Part shown: piece by piece, positions 1-7,554 of the stretch | Position numbering within the stretch: position 1 is the first letter of the stretch | Layout of the letters: each line of letters starts with the position of its first letter | From: Planctomycetia bacterium | Lineage (GTDB): Bacteria; Planctomycetota; Planctomycetia; Pirellulales; Thermoguttaceae | Assembly: GCA_030539295.1 (NCBI GenBank) | Contig: JAUNSJ010000031.1 | Location: forward strand, 1-45,379 | Direction of reading: 5' to 3' | Length of the DNA stretch: 45,379 nucleotides | Translations under genes and position numbers: made by a program | Notes under the pieces: model-generated | Databases searched by the model: none | Seen by the model: only the letters and a program-made list of their open reading frames with translations | Told to the model about the DNA's origin: nothing

Positions 1-2
1 TT

Positions 3-47
3 TCCGGCAACCCGGTCATCCTGACTTTTGCCGTTACTGTTGCGTAA
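3..47 (+). CDS. 3' end of an unrecognised gene (partial)
   Basis: An open frame enters the window and ends at a TAA at 45-47; the visible residues read SGNPVILTFAVTVA. It sits 23 nt ahead of the next gene, with that gene's ribosome binding site in the gap, so the two look co-transcribed. There is too little sequence to name a family. The short beta-rich tail would suit a phage structural protein, but that is a guess. Confidence 0.35.
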   Translation, partial: SGNPVILTFAVTVA

Positions 48-70
48 ACGGCTTCAGATAAGGAGTATCT

Positions 71-364
71 ATGACAAATTTAATACGACGCGACGACCTG
101 AATAAAATGCTGTCCGAATGGAAGTCCGGCGTGTTCGGGAAAAACGGCCCGCAGAAAATCTCCGGTCGCGGAACCGTTCTCATCTACAATACCGGCCCGG
201 ATATTCGCGCTGGTCTGCCACTTGCGGTAACCGGTCGCATGTTCCCAAATGTTTCGGAAGACGACGCGATTACCGAGTATCTCACCTACGGCGTTCAGCT
301 CGCAGGAGGCACTCCGGCCAGCGACGCCCCGGATCAGGTCATCGCCATAACCGCCGCAAGCTAA
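71..364 (+). CDS. small protein of unknown function, 97 aa
   Basis: The ORF starts MTNLIRRDDLNKML and has a good ribosome binding site (AAGGAG) 7 nt ahead of its ATG. I do not recognise the family. There is no signal peptide, membrane segment or cysteine motif. The second half contains a GRMFPNVSEDDAITEYL stretch and ends in a small-residue tail. The stop overlaps the next start as TAATG, which implies translational coupling in a compact operon. Tight packing of short genes suggests a phage or phage-like cassette; this is inference only. The operon is broken 60 bp downstream by the insertion sequence. Confidence 0.6.
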   Translation: MTNLIRRDDLNKMLSEWKSGVFGKNGPQKISGRGTVLIYNTGPDIRAGLPLAVTGRMFPNVSEDDAITEYLTYGVQLAGGTPASDAPDQVIAITAAS

Positions 365-426
365 TGATGGAAATGAAAGTCATTGAAATAACGAAACGCG
401 GGACCTTTAGCATACTTATTAGCACT
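364..426 (+). pseudogene. 5' stub of a gene interrupted by the IS element
   Basis: ATG codons at 364 and 367 overlap the previous stop (TAATG). The frame reads MMEMKVIEITKRGTF and stays open until the IS terminal repeat begins at 427, where an in-frame TAG inside the IS ends it at 430-432. About 21 residues remain of the original gene. No continuation exists on the other side of the IS, where CRISPR sequence begins, so the rest was lost or moved by rearrangement. Family unknown. Confidence 0.5.
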
Positions 427-1712
427 CACTAGTGTCCCATTAAAAAACCCGGTAAAAAAGGGCCTTTTGATGAATCGTTGTTAGTTTGAATATCGTAATT
501 TTCACAAAACAGCTTAAAAACAGGCATGTTTTCAAATGGAACTCCCTTTAAAATCGTTAGAATTTCGGACATCGGACGGTCGATTGCAAGTCGTTTACGC
601 TCAATGGCGACAAGGAGATAAACGGCGATCGCCACCCAGATTTGGATTCGAACCGCGTTTTCACTTTGACCGAAAAATCTTTTGATTCGCAAATGTTGTT
701 TGATCCATTTGAAAAACAATTCTACTTCCCAGCGTTTTTTATATAACGTGGTAATCGTCAATGCTGGGAGCGTAATGTTGTTCGTGAGAAACACCACACG
801 TCGGTCGTGTTCCTCGTCGTAAAATTTGATCCGACGGATTTTGTCAGGGTACAGGCAGCGCGTTCGTTCGATAACGAACCTCACCGTTTGATCGCAACGC
901 AATCCGGTCGACTTGTCAACCGGATGAGAGTAGAGACGAGCCATTTGCGTGTTCTTCTTTGCTCGAATAACGAAGAAGGCTTTTGCCTCTTCAATGCGAT
1001 GCAGGCGGCCGAAATCGTTATAGCCTTTATCCATAACGTACCAGGATTTTCCAGAAAAATTCAATTCATCCAAAATAGGAACATCATGCACTTTGCCCGT
1101 AGAAATACGGATAAATTCGGGTATTTCCGACTTTACGTTCAACAAAGCGTGAACCTTGACAGCGGATTTTGTTTCGCGAAAATATGCCCAATTGAACAGC
1201 GACAGACACAGGTCAATCGTGGTTGAATCCAAAGCGAAAACAGACGAATCAACATCGACGTCCCATGTATCGTTGGCATACAGTTTCTTCGCTTCGGCGA
1301 TGAGGAGGTAACCCAGTTCGGCAAAGATTCGCCAGTCCCGTTTTGCACTCGCGTTTGCGACGTTGTTCAACGACACGGCCCTAATCCCCATGTGGAACAG
1401 TTTCGGCTTCATCGCGTTCAAACATGAGACCGTGTCTCGCAACGAACGCCGAGCGGTAAGTTGTGAGAACGCCATAATTCGGAAGTACACGTGCGTTTTC
1501 AATTGTGTAGTTTCCATATCACCATGATATTTATTGATGATTGTCTGGAACCTTCGCCATGGAACAACGTCCATGATTTGAGCAAAAACGGTTTTATTAC
1601 CGATAACATGCCTCCGATTTGCAATTCAAGTCGATACAGGTTCTATTATCGCGTAATTACCATATTTTACAAGGGTATGTCATGTTTCGATTATCGTTGT
1701 GGGATACTAGTG
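427..1712 (-). mobile_element. IS4-type insertion sequence, complete, 1286 bp
   Basis: Terminal inverted repeats are visible: the left end reads CACTAGTGTCCCA from 427 and the right end, read inward from 1712 on the minus strand, is CACTAGTATCCCA (12 of 13 match). One transposase gene fills the element and its stop lies inside the left inverted repeat. No target duplication is seen: the left flank is gene sequence ending TTAGCACT, and the right flank is ATATGGAAC, which is one end of the neighbouring CRISPR repeat. The mismatched flanks imply deletion or recombination at this element rather than a simple insertion. Confidence 0.88.
429..1574 (-). CDS. IS4 family transposase (DDE type)
   Basis: The protein is 381 aa, the normal length for IS4 transposases of the ISPg5-like group. 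The N-terminal quarter is a helical DNA-binding region (MDVVPWRRFQTIINKYHGD). The RNase H-like catalytic core follows. The first Asp is in VFALDSTTIDLC (about residue 115), the second in YVMDKGYNDF (about 178), and the Glu is in the C-terminal YKKRWEVELFFKWIKQ segment (about 280), the signature Y-(2)-R-(3)-E-(6)-K motif of the family. All three catalytic residues are present and the frame is intact, so it is probably active. It catalyses cut-and-paste transposition of the element that contains it. Confidence 0.9.
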   Translation of the reverse strand: MDVVPWRRFQTIINKYHGDMETTQLKTHVYFRIMAFSQLTARRSLRDTVSCLNAMKPKLFHMGIRAVSLNNVANASAKRDWRIFAELGYLLIAEAKKLYANDTWDVDVDSSVFALDSTTIDLCLSLFNWAYFRETKSAVKVHALLNVKSEIPEFIRISTGKVHDVPILDELNFSGKSWYVMDKGYNDFGRLHRIEEAKAFFVIRAKKNTQMARLYSHPVDKSTGLRCDQTVRFVIERTRCLYPDKIRRIKFYDEEHDRRVVFLTNNITLPALTITTLYKKRWEVELFFKWIKQHLRIKRFFGQSENAVRIQIWVAIAVYLLVAIERKRLAIDRPMSEILTILKGVPFENMPVFKLFCENYDIQTNNDSSKGPFLPGFLMGH

Positions 1713-1721
1713 ATATGGAAC
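1713..1721 (-). repeat. truncated CRISPR repeat at the IS junction
   Basis: The 9 nt ATATGGAAC directly abutting the right IS end equal the end of the CRISPR repeat (GTTCCATAT at its 5' end in transcription sense). They are followed by a 37-nt spacer (1722-1758) and then the first complete repeat. This is the correct register for an array unit, so the IS lies inside a repeat and the array once continued further left. Confidence 0.8.
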
Positions 1722-1758
1722 AGTATTTTTTGCGTAAATAGTGCCATTAAATCGCTTG

Positions 1759-3364
1759 GTGCTCAACGCCTGACGGCGTAAAAGTATATGGAACCACGTT
1801 AATCTCTGTAGCCGCCTGCGCGGCGGCACTCCGTGCTCAACGCCTGACGGCGTAAAAGTATATGGAACTCCTCCCCCGCGTCTTCTTTGGCGCGTATCTT
1901 TTTGTGCTCAACGCCTGACGGCGTAAAAGTATATGGAACTTTCGGCCACCCCGGCGAGCCGCGCGACAGACTTGGGTGCTCAACGCCTGACGGCGTAAAA
2001 GTATATGGAACCGCAGGCTGCTCGTGTGGCCGAGGCTGCCATGCTGTGCTCAACGCCTGACGGCGTAAAAGTATATGGAACAGGCTGCTTGTGTCAAGAA
2101 GTCTTGATTTTCAATTAGTGCTCAACGCCTGACGGCGTAAAAGTATATGGAACGGTCGGCTCTAAGAGCGTCACCTGCGTCTGCGTCGTGTGCTCAACGC
2201 CTGACGGCGTAAAAGTATATGGAACTCTGTACTATTCGCTGCTCGGGTTAGTGTCGTTGGTGCTCAACGCCTGACGGCGTAAAAGTATATGGAACAGAGA
2301 GAATTATTGTTGCGGGAATACAATCGGTAGTGCTCAACGCCTGACGGCGTAAAAGTATATGGAACTTTAATTCGGCCAATACCACTGGTATATCAACTAG
2401 TGCTCAACGCCTGACGGCGTAAAAGTATATGGAACTGCGATAGGCAGGCGGACGAAAATAAGCCCAATAGTGCTCAACGCCTGACGGCGTAAAAGTATAT
2501 GGAACCTTAATTGCTGCAGTCTTTAATCAAATAGACAAAAAGTGCTCAACGCCTGACGGCGTAAAAGTATATGGAACATCAAGAACCTGAACGCGTTCGA
2601 GCGGATGCAGTTGTGCTCAACGCCTGACGGCGTAAAAGTATATGGAACATTCGGACAGGTCGTTGCTTCTATTTCCGTACATGTGCTCAACGCCTGACGG
2701 CGTAAAAGTATATGGAACGCGGTAGAAATGATTGGTAATTCAGGAGATTACAAGTGCTCAACGCCTGACGGCGTAAAAGTATATGGAACCGTTCCATTCG
2801 GCTTTGATGTTCATGCTCTTATTGTGCTCAACGCCTGACGGCGTAAAAGTATATGGAACCCAGCTCTGGAAGGAAAAATCGTTATGACAGCTAGTGCTCA
2901 ACGCCTGACGGCGTAAAAGTATATGGAACGGGCAATTGGCTGATGATGATGTGGTTCACAAATTGTGCTCAACGCCTGACGGCGTAAAAGTATATGGAAC
3001 GGCCGACCGTGTGGAAACGCTCCACACTGACTGTAGCGGTGTGCTCAACGCCTGACGGCGTAAAAGTATATGGAACAGCGGCAACACTCGCCGCCTGATA
3101 TTCCCGCAATTCGTGCTCAACGCCTGACGGCGTAAAAGTATATGGAACCTCCTTGTTTGATAACTATTTTGCTTGTTATCAAAGTGCTCAACGCCTGACG
3201 GCGTAAAAGTATATGGAACGCGGAGGCGGTGCTGGCGGGTCGGCGTGAACTGAACTTGTGCTCAACGCCTGACGGCGTAAAAGTATATGGAACTGGGGTG
3301 GTGTACTCTGGCGTGACTTCGACTTCTGGTGCTCAACGCCTGACGGCGTAAAAGTATATGGAAC
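1759..3364 (-). CRISPR. CRISPR array, 23 intact 36-nt repeats, 22 spacers (plus one spacer beside the truncated repeat)
   Basis: Repeats of 36 nt begin at 1759, 1833, 1904, 1976, 2046, 2118, 2190, 2260, 2330, 2400, 2470, 2542, 2613, 2683, 2754, 2824, 2894, 2965, 3041, 3113, 3184, 3258 and 3329, and appear identical. Spacers are 34-40 nt, mostly 34-36. Read on the minus strand the repeat starts GTTCCATATAC, contains a short hairpin (ACGCC-GTCA-GGCGT) and ends TTGAGCAC. The hairpin followed by exactly 8 nt is where Cas6 enzymes usually cut to leave the crRNA 5' tag, so I infer transcription on the minus strand, in line with the cas genes, with the leader at the 3365 side. The mini-array at 10049 keeps the same tag perfectly and supports this direction. 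Newest spacers are then near 3328 and oldest near 1722. Confidence 0.98.
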
Positions 3365-3648
3365 GGCACTAAGTCTAAGTTGTTGTGGGTGGCAGAGTAA
3401 GGGGTGTGCTATTCAAGGACCTGCTGGGGTGGGCGTGGGTGATGGGATCTACCGTGCAGGTAATTATTGAAGAACGCGTTGGGAAGGAATCGTTCACGGT
3501 AAAACAGGGGGATTTTGCGATGTAAGTCATAATCAAGGACTTCTTTTGTTAAATATTGAACGTAACTATAAATGATATTTGAAGTTAGCATTATTTGGGT
3601 TGTACCGACACTAAAAAACATGCAGGTACTTGAAAATTCAAGGAGCTT
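3365..3648 (-). promoter_or_regulatory. CRISPR leader region
   Basis: This is a 284-bp gap without a convincing gene between the cas2 terminator and the first repeat. It is AT-rich in the cas2-proximal half. The heptamer TCAAGGA (plus strand) occurs three times, at 3414, 3534 and 3639. The first two copies are TCAAGGAC and exactly 120 bp apart. These could be protein-binding or integration-guiding sites. I could not fix a promoter with confidence. A 70-codon ORF on the minus strand has no ribosome binding site and is probably chance. Confidence 0.6.
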
Positions 3649-3672
3649 AAAAAAAGCGGCGACAGTTTGTCG
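3649..3672 (-). terminator. intrinsic terminator right after cas2
   Basis: On the minus strand, directly after the cas2 TGA, the hairpin CGACA-AAC-TGTCG (3660-3672) is followed by CCGC and seven T (3649-3655). The stem is short but the placement is exact. It would end the cas6-to-cas2 transcript and separate it from the CRISPR array, which then needs its own leader promoter. Confidence 0.65.
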
Positions 3673-3960
3673 TCACATAATTTCAAACCTCTTTTTCTCA
3701 ACGGACCAGTCCGTTTTTCCAGAGTTGTCACGAATCCTTTTGGCACATTTTTCGCAAATCTCAATGAGCAGAAGGTCGTCTTCTTCTGCGAGGATTTTGG
3801 ACAATTCCCAATTTAGACGTTCGTAGTCCGTAAGGGAGAGACGGCAGCGGAAGACACTCATTTGGATTCTGGTTCCGAAACCGAGTAATTTCTTTGCTGT
3901 TTGGCGAAGCCGTTTCGGGTCACGGACGTCATAAGTAATAAGATACCATTTTTTTTGCAT
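3673..3960 (-). CDS. cas2: CRISPR-associated protein Cas2
   Basis: Cas2 is the small dimeric scaffold of the Cas1-Cas2 spacer integrase. The 95-aa length is typical. The N-terminal first strand WYLITYDVRDPKRLRQTAKKL carries the conserved Asp after the beta strand, and GFGTRIQMSVFRCRLS is the classic Cas2 second-strand region. It is the last gene of the cas operon, 43 nt after cas4-cas1, with GGGG-rich sequence about 9 nt before the ATG, and it is followed at once by a terminator and the leader. Confidence 0.95.
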   Translation of the reverse strand: MQKKWYLITYDVRDPKRLRQTAKKLLGFGTRIQMSVFRCRLSLTDYERLNWELSKILAEEDDLLLIEICEKCAKRIRDNSGKTDWSVEKKRFEIM

Positions 3961-4003
3961 TTTTGCAACCCCTTTTTTTAAAATTTTTTACTCTTCCTTC
4001 CTT

Positions 4004-5689
4004 TTAACGAATTCGGAATTTTGCGAAGAGTCCTTCTGTGCCGGTCCATTCTTTTTCAAGTAGACGGATCTCCAATTCGATGAGTCGGGCGTAGGAAAGA
4101 GAATAGCCGACTACGGAGTGTTTCCAGGTGTCTTGAAGACGTCGTTCATAAAGTTCGATTGCTTTCTTTTTTCCTGTTTGAGAAAGCCAGACTTTTTCTT
4201 TGGTAACGTCAAAATCGGCTTTTGGGTCCCATTGCAGGCGGTTGATTGAACCAATGAGCGTCATATCACAAATAATGAGACGAAACAGTTCCATTAGGTC
4301 GAGAACCAGGGGCGGTGTGGAACTTCGCGGTGTATGAAAGAAGCCGAATGCAGGTTCCAGGCCAACCGTGAGAATGGACTGCAAGACAGAGGCGTAGAGA
4401 AGCGAGTAAAAATAGCTCAAAACGGCATTGAACCGATCGCGAGGGGGACGTCGATTCCTTCCTTGAGGAATCATTGTCTTGGGGACGTCGGCGCCGAGCA
4501 AAAGGGTAAGGATTCCAAAATATTCCTTGGCGGCAGCGCCTTCATAGCCACGTAGAACATCGATATTGGGCGCGGTATCAAGTTGTCGCAAGATATCGCG
4601 GGTTATATTGATTGAAGTTTGTATTGGTGCAGATGGCCGCAGGAGTCCTTCTTTTGATTCGCTCCGAGTACTGCGTAAGATATATCGTAGCGTCTGTTCC
4701 ACTTTTGAGCGAACGAGTCGTTTGGCCAGTTTGAGGCGAAATGCTTCATCATCGAGTGCACGGTATTGTCGGATTCGCCGCTGCACAGGACCTGTTCCTG
4801 CCACGAACCCACCGAGATAAGATCCAGATGGATTGAGCCAATGAAGAGAGATATTTTGGGAAGCGCAGAGTTGAATTGCTTGAGTGGAGATTTGTGAATA
4901 ACCGTGGAGTACGATACTGTCGACATCGGTAGTGGGCAATGTACGTGTCTCTCCCTCACACGTCGTCAGGTGAATGGATTCGCCGGATCGGCCGATTTGA
5001 GTGCCGGGGGTAAGAACATGAATCGTGGCACGTTCTCTATCGGCTGGGAAGAGCCGCACGGTTTTATGGGCGGAATCGATCACGAAACGTTCTTCTTCAG
5101 GGAGACAGATTGGGGCGAGAGAACATCGAACGCAGAGTTTTTCATTGCTTGTAACAGGAGGTCGCTCAGGCAAATTCCGAAGCCTTTTCGCTTCGGTCAC
5201 GGCGTCGAGCACTTTCTGTCGCATTTCGGCATCCAGAGGAACGAAGGCGGTAACATTCTCGGCATGATATCGAACGCGTCCTTCAGGCACGTCAATATTT
5301 CGAGATTCTTCCAGGAGCATTCCATAAGCGGACACTTGTAATGCGTCAGAGGGCCATGCGGTAGGCTTACCGTTGATTCGTTGGCAACGTCCCCGCTTAT
5401 GCTCATAGGGAATTAAGGAGCCGTCACATCGGCAAAGACAGTCAATCTTGCCGGTGAGTCCGATTTTTTCGCCTGTCAGTTCCACTTGTGTCATGGATCC
5501 ATCCGGCGTATCGGGTGCGACCACTTCATGAAGGGTCCGGCCAGCGTAGACGCGGTCATCGGCCAGCCGGATTTCCTCCACTTCCTCCAAATAAAAGAGT
5601 CTTGGGCAATAGGCCAGCGCATGAAGAGCCATAATTCGAATCGGTTCTTCATGCGCCAGCTGCAAAGCACAACCATTGGAAAGATTCAT
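4004..5689 (-). CDS. cas4-cas1: Cas4-Cas1 fusion protein (adaptation nuclease/integrase)
   Basis: The N-terminal ~200 residues are Cas4, a RecB-like nuclease with a 4Fe-4S cluster that trims prespacers and selects the PAM. One cluster Cys is in LAYCPRLFYLEE, and the other three are in LCVRCSLAPIC near residue 190. The nuclease residues are in the GKIDCL strand and the YEHKRG (E-x-K) motif. The C-terminal ~350 residues are Cas1: GYEGAAAKEYFGIL carries the catalytic Glu, GFFHTPR the His and VLDLMELFR the Asp/Glu region. I start at the second ATG (5689; 561 aa) because GGAGG lies 7 nt ahead of it and after the first ATG. Cas4-Cas1 fusions are typical of MYXAN and I-G (old I-U) loci; the other genes here point to MYXAN. 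A 219-bp gap separates it from cas5. Confidence 0.94.
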   Translation of the reverse strand: MNLSNGCALQLAHEEPIRIMALHALAYCPRLFYLEEVEEIRLADDRVYAGRTLHEVVAPDTPDGSMTQVELTGEKIGLTGKIDCLCRCDGSLIPYEHKRGRCQRINGKPTAWPSDALQVSAYGMLLEESRNIDVPEGRVRYHAENVTAFVPLDAEMRQKVLDAVTEAKRLRNLPERPPVTSNEKLCVRCSLAPICLPEEERFVIDSAHKTVRLFPADRERATIHVLTPGTQIGRSGESIHLTTCEGETRTLPTTDVDSIVLHGYSQISTQAIQLCASQNISLHWLNPSGSYLGGFVAGTGPVQRRIRQYRALDDEAFRLKLAKRLVRSKVEQTLRYILRSTRSESKEGLLRPSAPIQTSINITRDILRQLDTAPNIDVLRGYEGAAAKEYFGILTLLLGADVPKTMIPQGRNRRPPRDRFNAVLSYFYSLLYASVLQSILTVGLEPAFGFFHTPRSSTPPLVLDLMELFRLIICDMTLIGSINRLQWDPKADFDVTKEKVWLSQTGKKKAIELYERRLQDTWKHSVVGYSLSYARLIELEIRLLEKEWTGTEGLFAKFRIR

Positions 5690-5908
5690 TGCAACCTCCA
5701 TTTTTTACTACCTGATTGTCAAGGATCAAACTCGACCATCAGGCAAGAGTGAAAAATCTCATTAAATCCTGCGGTCATACAACCTGGACAGCGGCACACT
5801 GTTGACTCTCAAATTTTCCGGTGTTTGGCCTGATTACCATGAACCAGGCCAGATCCGTGACCGCACGAGGAAAACGTCGAGTGGAGCGGTATCATTCGGG
5901 TTAGTTCT
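5690..5908. other. gap between cas5 and cas4-cas1
   Basis: A 219-bp stretch within the cas operon with no gene. On the minus strand a TTGACA occurs about 18 nt before the cas4-cas1 ORF, but no -10 box follows at the right distance. I see no repeat-like element here. It may hold a weak internal promoter or processing site for the adaptation genes. Confidence 0.4.
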
Positions 5909-6586
5909 TTAATTTTGAATTACCGGCATATCCGCGGTCTTGGGAGGTTTGAGTCCTCCTGAAACCAAAGCCCCGGTCACGTAACGAGTTCCTTGGGCAC
6001 CGACATGATCAACCCAGACGGGCCAGGTTAAAGCTCCGTTCGAGTCTTGAAGCATAATCTGTGGATTCACGTCTTCTCCGACGCCAGAATCAGCCACGAC
6101 CTTTTTACCATCGTAGTACAGTGAAACCTCGTTTACCAGGTGTGTACTCTCGCCGAGCGACAGTCCTCCGAACCGGGCGATTTGGCCGCGGCCTTCCGGG
6201 TCGAGTGCCGTTTTTACCCGTTTTTCGAGAGACTGATCCACAAGAGCAGTCCCGTCATGCTTCTCTTCATCTGAACTGTCGAGCCAGATGAGAAGTTGAA
6301 CATCGGTCAGAATCTGTTGGTAATCGGGGCGTGTATTGCCAGGCGAACCGAGCGGTGTTTTTTTCACACGCCACACGGTTCGCAAGACGACGCTTCGTTC
6401 CGATTCCTTAAGCAGCACGGGAGAGATTTTCACACGAAGATGTCGTTCTCTGTCCGTTTCTCCCACCAATGCGAGCAGGAAGCCGTAGCAGGTTGCCGGA
6501 GGAGGAATACGTTCGGTCTCAAGGTATTCCCTCGCCATACCCTTTCGGAAACAGGCAATTGGGACGGAAAGTTTAATTCCTAACAT
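5909..6586 (-). CDS. cas5: Cas5 of the Dev/MYXAN type (DevS-like)
   Basis: This is the Cascade subunit that caps the 5' tag of the crRNA and contacts Cas8 and Cas7. It is 225 aa and opens with the RAMP first strand and the Cas5 signature (KLSVPIACFRKG, then REYLETERIPPPATCYGFLLALVG). The RTVWRVKKTPLGS segment and the LGEST glycine region follow. The start is firm: AAAGGAG overlaps the cas7 stop codon 11 nt upstream, which implies coupled translation. It corresponds to DevS in the Myxococcus xanthus dev locus; the assignment rests on motif and order, not on a search. Confidence 0.88.
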   Translation of the reverse strand: MLGIKLSVPIACFRKGMAREYLETERIPPPATCYGFLLALVGETDRERHLRVKISPVLLKESERSVVLRTVWRVKKTPLGSPGNTRPDYQQILTDVQLLIWLDSSDEEKHDGTALVDQSLEKRVKTALDPEGRGQIARFGGLSLGESTHLVNEVSLYYDGKKVVADSGVGEDVNPQIMLQDSNGALTWPVWVDHVGAQGTRYVTGALVSGGLKPPKTADMPVIQN

Positions 6587-6597
6587 CGCCGACTCCT

Positions 6598-7500
6598 TTA
6601 TTTTATTTGTTTAGCGATTTTTTTACATGCATCAGCAACAGCGGCGCGAACGCCGGAGACGGCGATTTTCTTTGCTTTAAGTGCCGTGGCCAAGGGAGAA
6701 TTGACATTGGAAACTCCGACGAAGAGTTCGTCGGGAGTCACATCGCCGCACTCAATTCGTTGAATTAAAGCATCAGCGTCGACTGTTTGTCCGCCGTCCT
6801 TTGTATCGAAGCAGTAGAGAATGCGTGGCGCCGGGTCGTCGGTAATGCGAATGACCATAATTTCCGGAGCGAAGTCGTAGAGAAAACGACCGTGGTTTCC
6901 TGCAACATTTTGGAGCGAGGCAATGGCTTCGAGGGCCTTGGTTGCCCTGGTTTTATCGGCCAGTCGTTCCGGAGTCATGGCCAATCCATACTGATAACGC
7001 GTCGCATGGAGCTCGGCATTATAGGGAGCCGGGGGTTGCTTGGACGACTTTGATTTATTTTTAGCGGCCGACGGAGTAGCCCCGGGCGAGGCGGCGTTGA
7101 AGGAAACGTCGCCGCTCCAGGGGGTAAGCGAAACGGCGCGCGTAATCTCCAGTACGGCGCGACGTATCGTGGCTGTGCCGGCAACCCCTTCTTCTTTTGC
7201 CGCGTCGGCACGCATGTAGCCAAGCAGATCGTCGTCGATATGATTGGCCCACTTGTTGAACTCCGGGTCATTCCAGCAATTTGCCTGTATCGATTCGTCC
7301 CAGTATCGATTGGTTTTTTCACCATTCTCGATAAAAAGTCGTCGCAACGCAAAGCGAATGGACTCGGCACTGACCGTTGTGTGCACTTGGGATTTCCAGA
7401 GCAGCTTCTGAAGCGTGGTCGTATTACCATTGTTTTCTCCGCGGTTATTGGCGGCAGTTCCGAAAGGGGTAACGATATTTGCAAAAATGTGAATCGTCAT
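6598..7500 (-). CDS. cas7: Cas7 backbone protein (DevR/Cst2-like)
   Basis: Cas7 polymerises along the crRNA spacer to form the Cascade backbone. The N-terminus is diagnostic: a short strand, then NNRGENNGNTTTLQKLLW, then HTTVSAESIRFALRRLF, which is the conserved core of the DevR family. A low-complexity insertion rich in Ser, Lys and Pro lies near residues 155-175. The C-terminal half carries NHGRFLYDFAPEIMVIRITD, another Cas7 feature. The length of 300 aa is normal. GAGGAAA stands 9 nt ahead of the ATG. In Cas7 complexes every sixth crRNA base is flipped out of the duplex; this bears on the pseudo-spacer match described at 9857-9890. Confidence 0.9.
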   Translation of the reverse strand: MTIHIFANIVTPFGTAANNRGENNGNTTTLQKLLWKSQVHTTVSAESIRFALRRLFIENGEKTNRYWDESIQANCWNDPEFNKWANHIDDDLLGYMRADAAKEEGVAGTATIRRAVLEITRAVSLTPWSGDVSFNAASPGATPSAAKNKSKSSKQPPAPYNAELHATRYQYGLAMTPERLADKTRATKALEAIASLQNVAGNHGRFLYDFAPEIMVIRITDDPAPRILYCFDTKDGGQTVDADALIQRIECGDVTPDELFVGVSNVNSPLATALKAKKIAVSGVRAAVADACKKIAKQIK

Positions 7501-7554
7501 AAAAATTTTTCCTCATGTTTAATGTTGTTAATCGTGTATCCAATAAAACGAAAG

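Noticed and set aside
1799..2053. 84-aa minus-strand ORF with a repeated VPYTFTPSGVEH motif
   Set aside because: It is the CRISPR repeat read as protein; repeats and spacers happen to stay open over four units.
2012..2117. Two neighbouring spacers sharing about 12 of 13 bases (AGGCTGCTCGTGT and AGGCTGCTTGTGT)
   Set aside because: The shared stretch is short and sits in different contexts; likely chance without protospacer data.
3409..3621. 70-aa minus-strand ORF in the CRISPR leader
   Set aside because: No ribosome binding site, no recognisable features, and its place is that of the leader.
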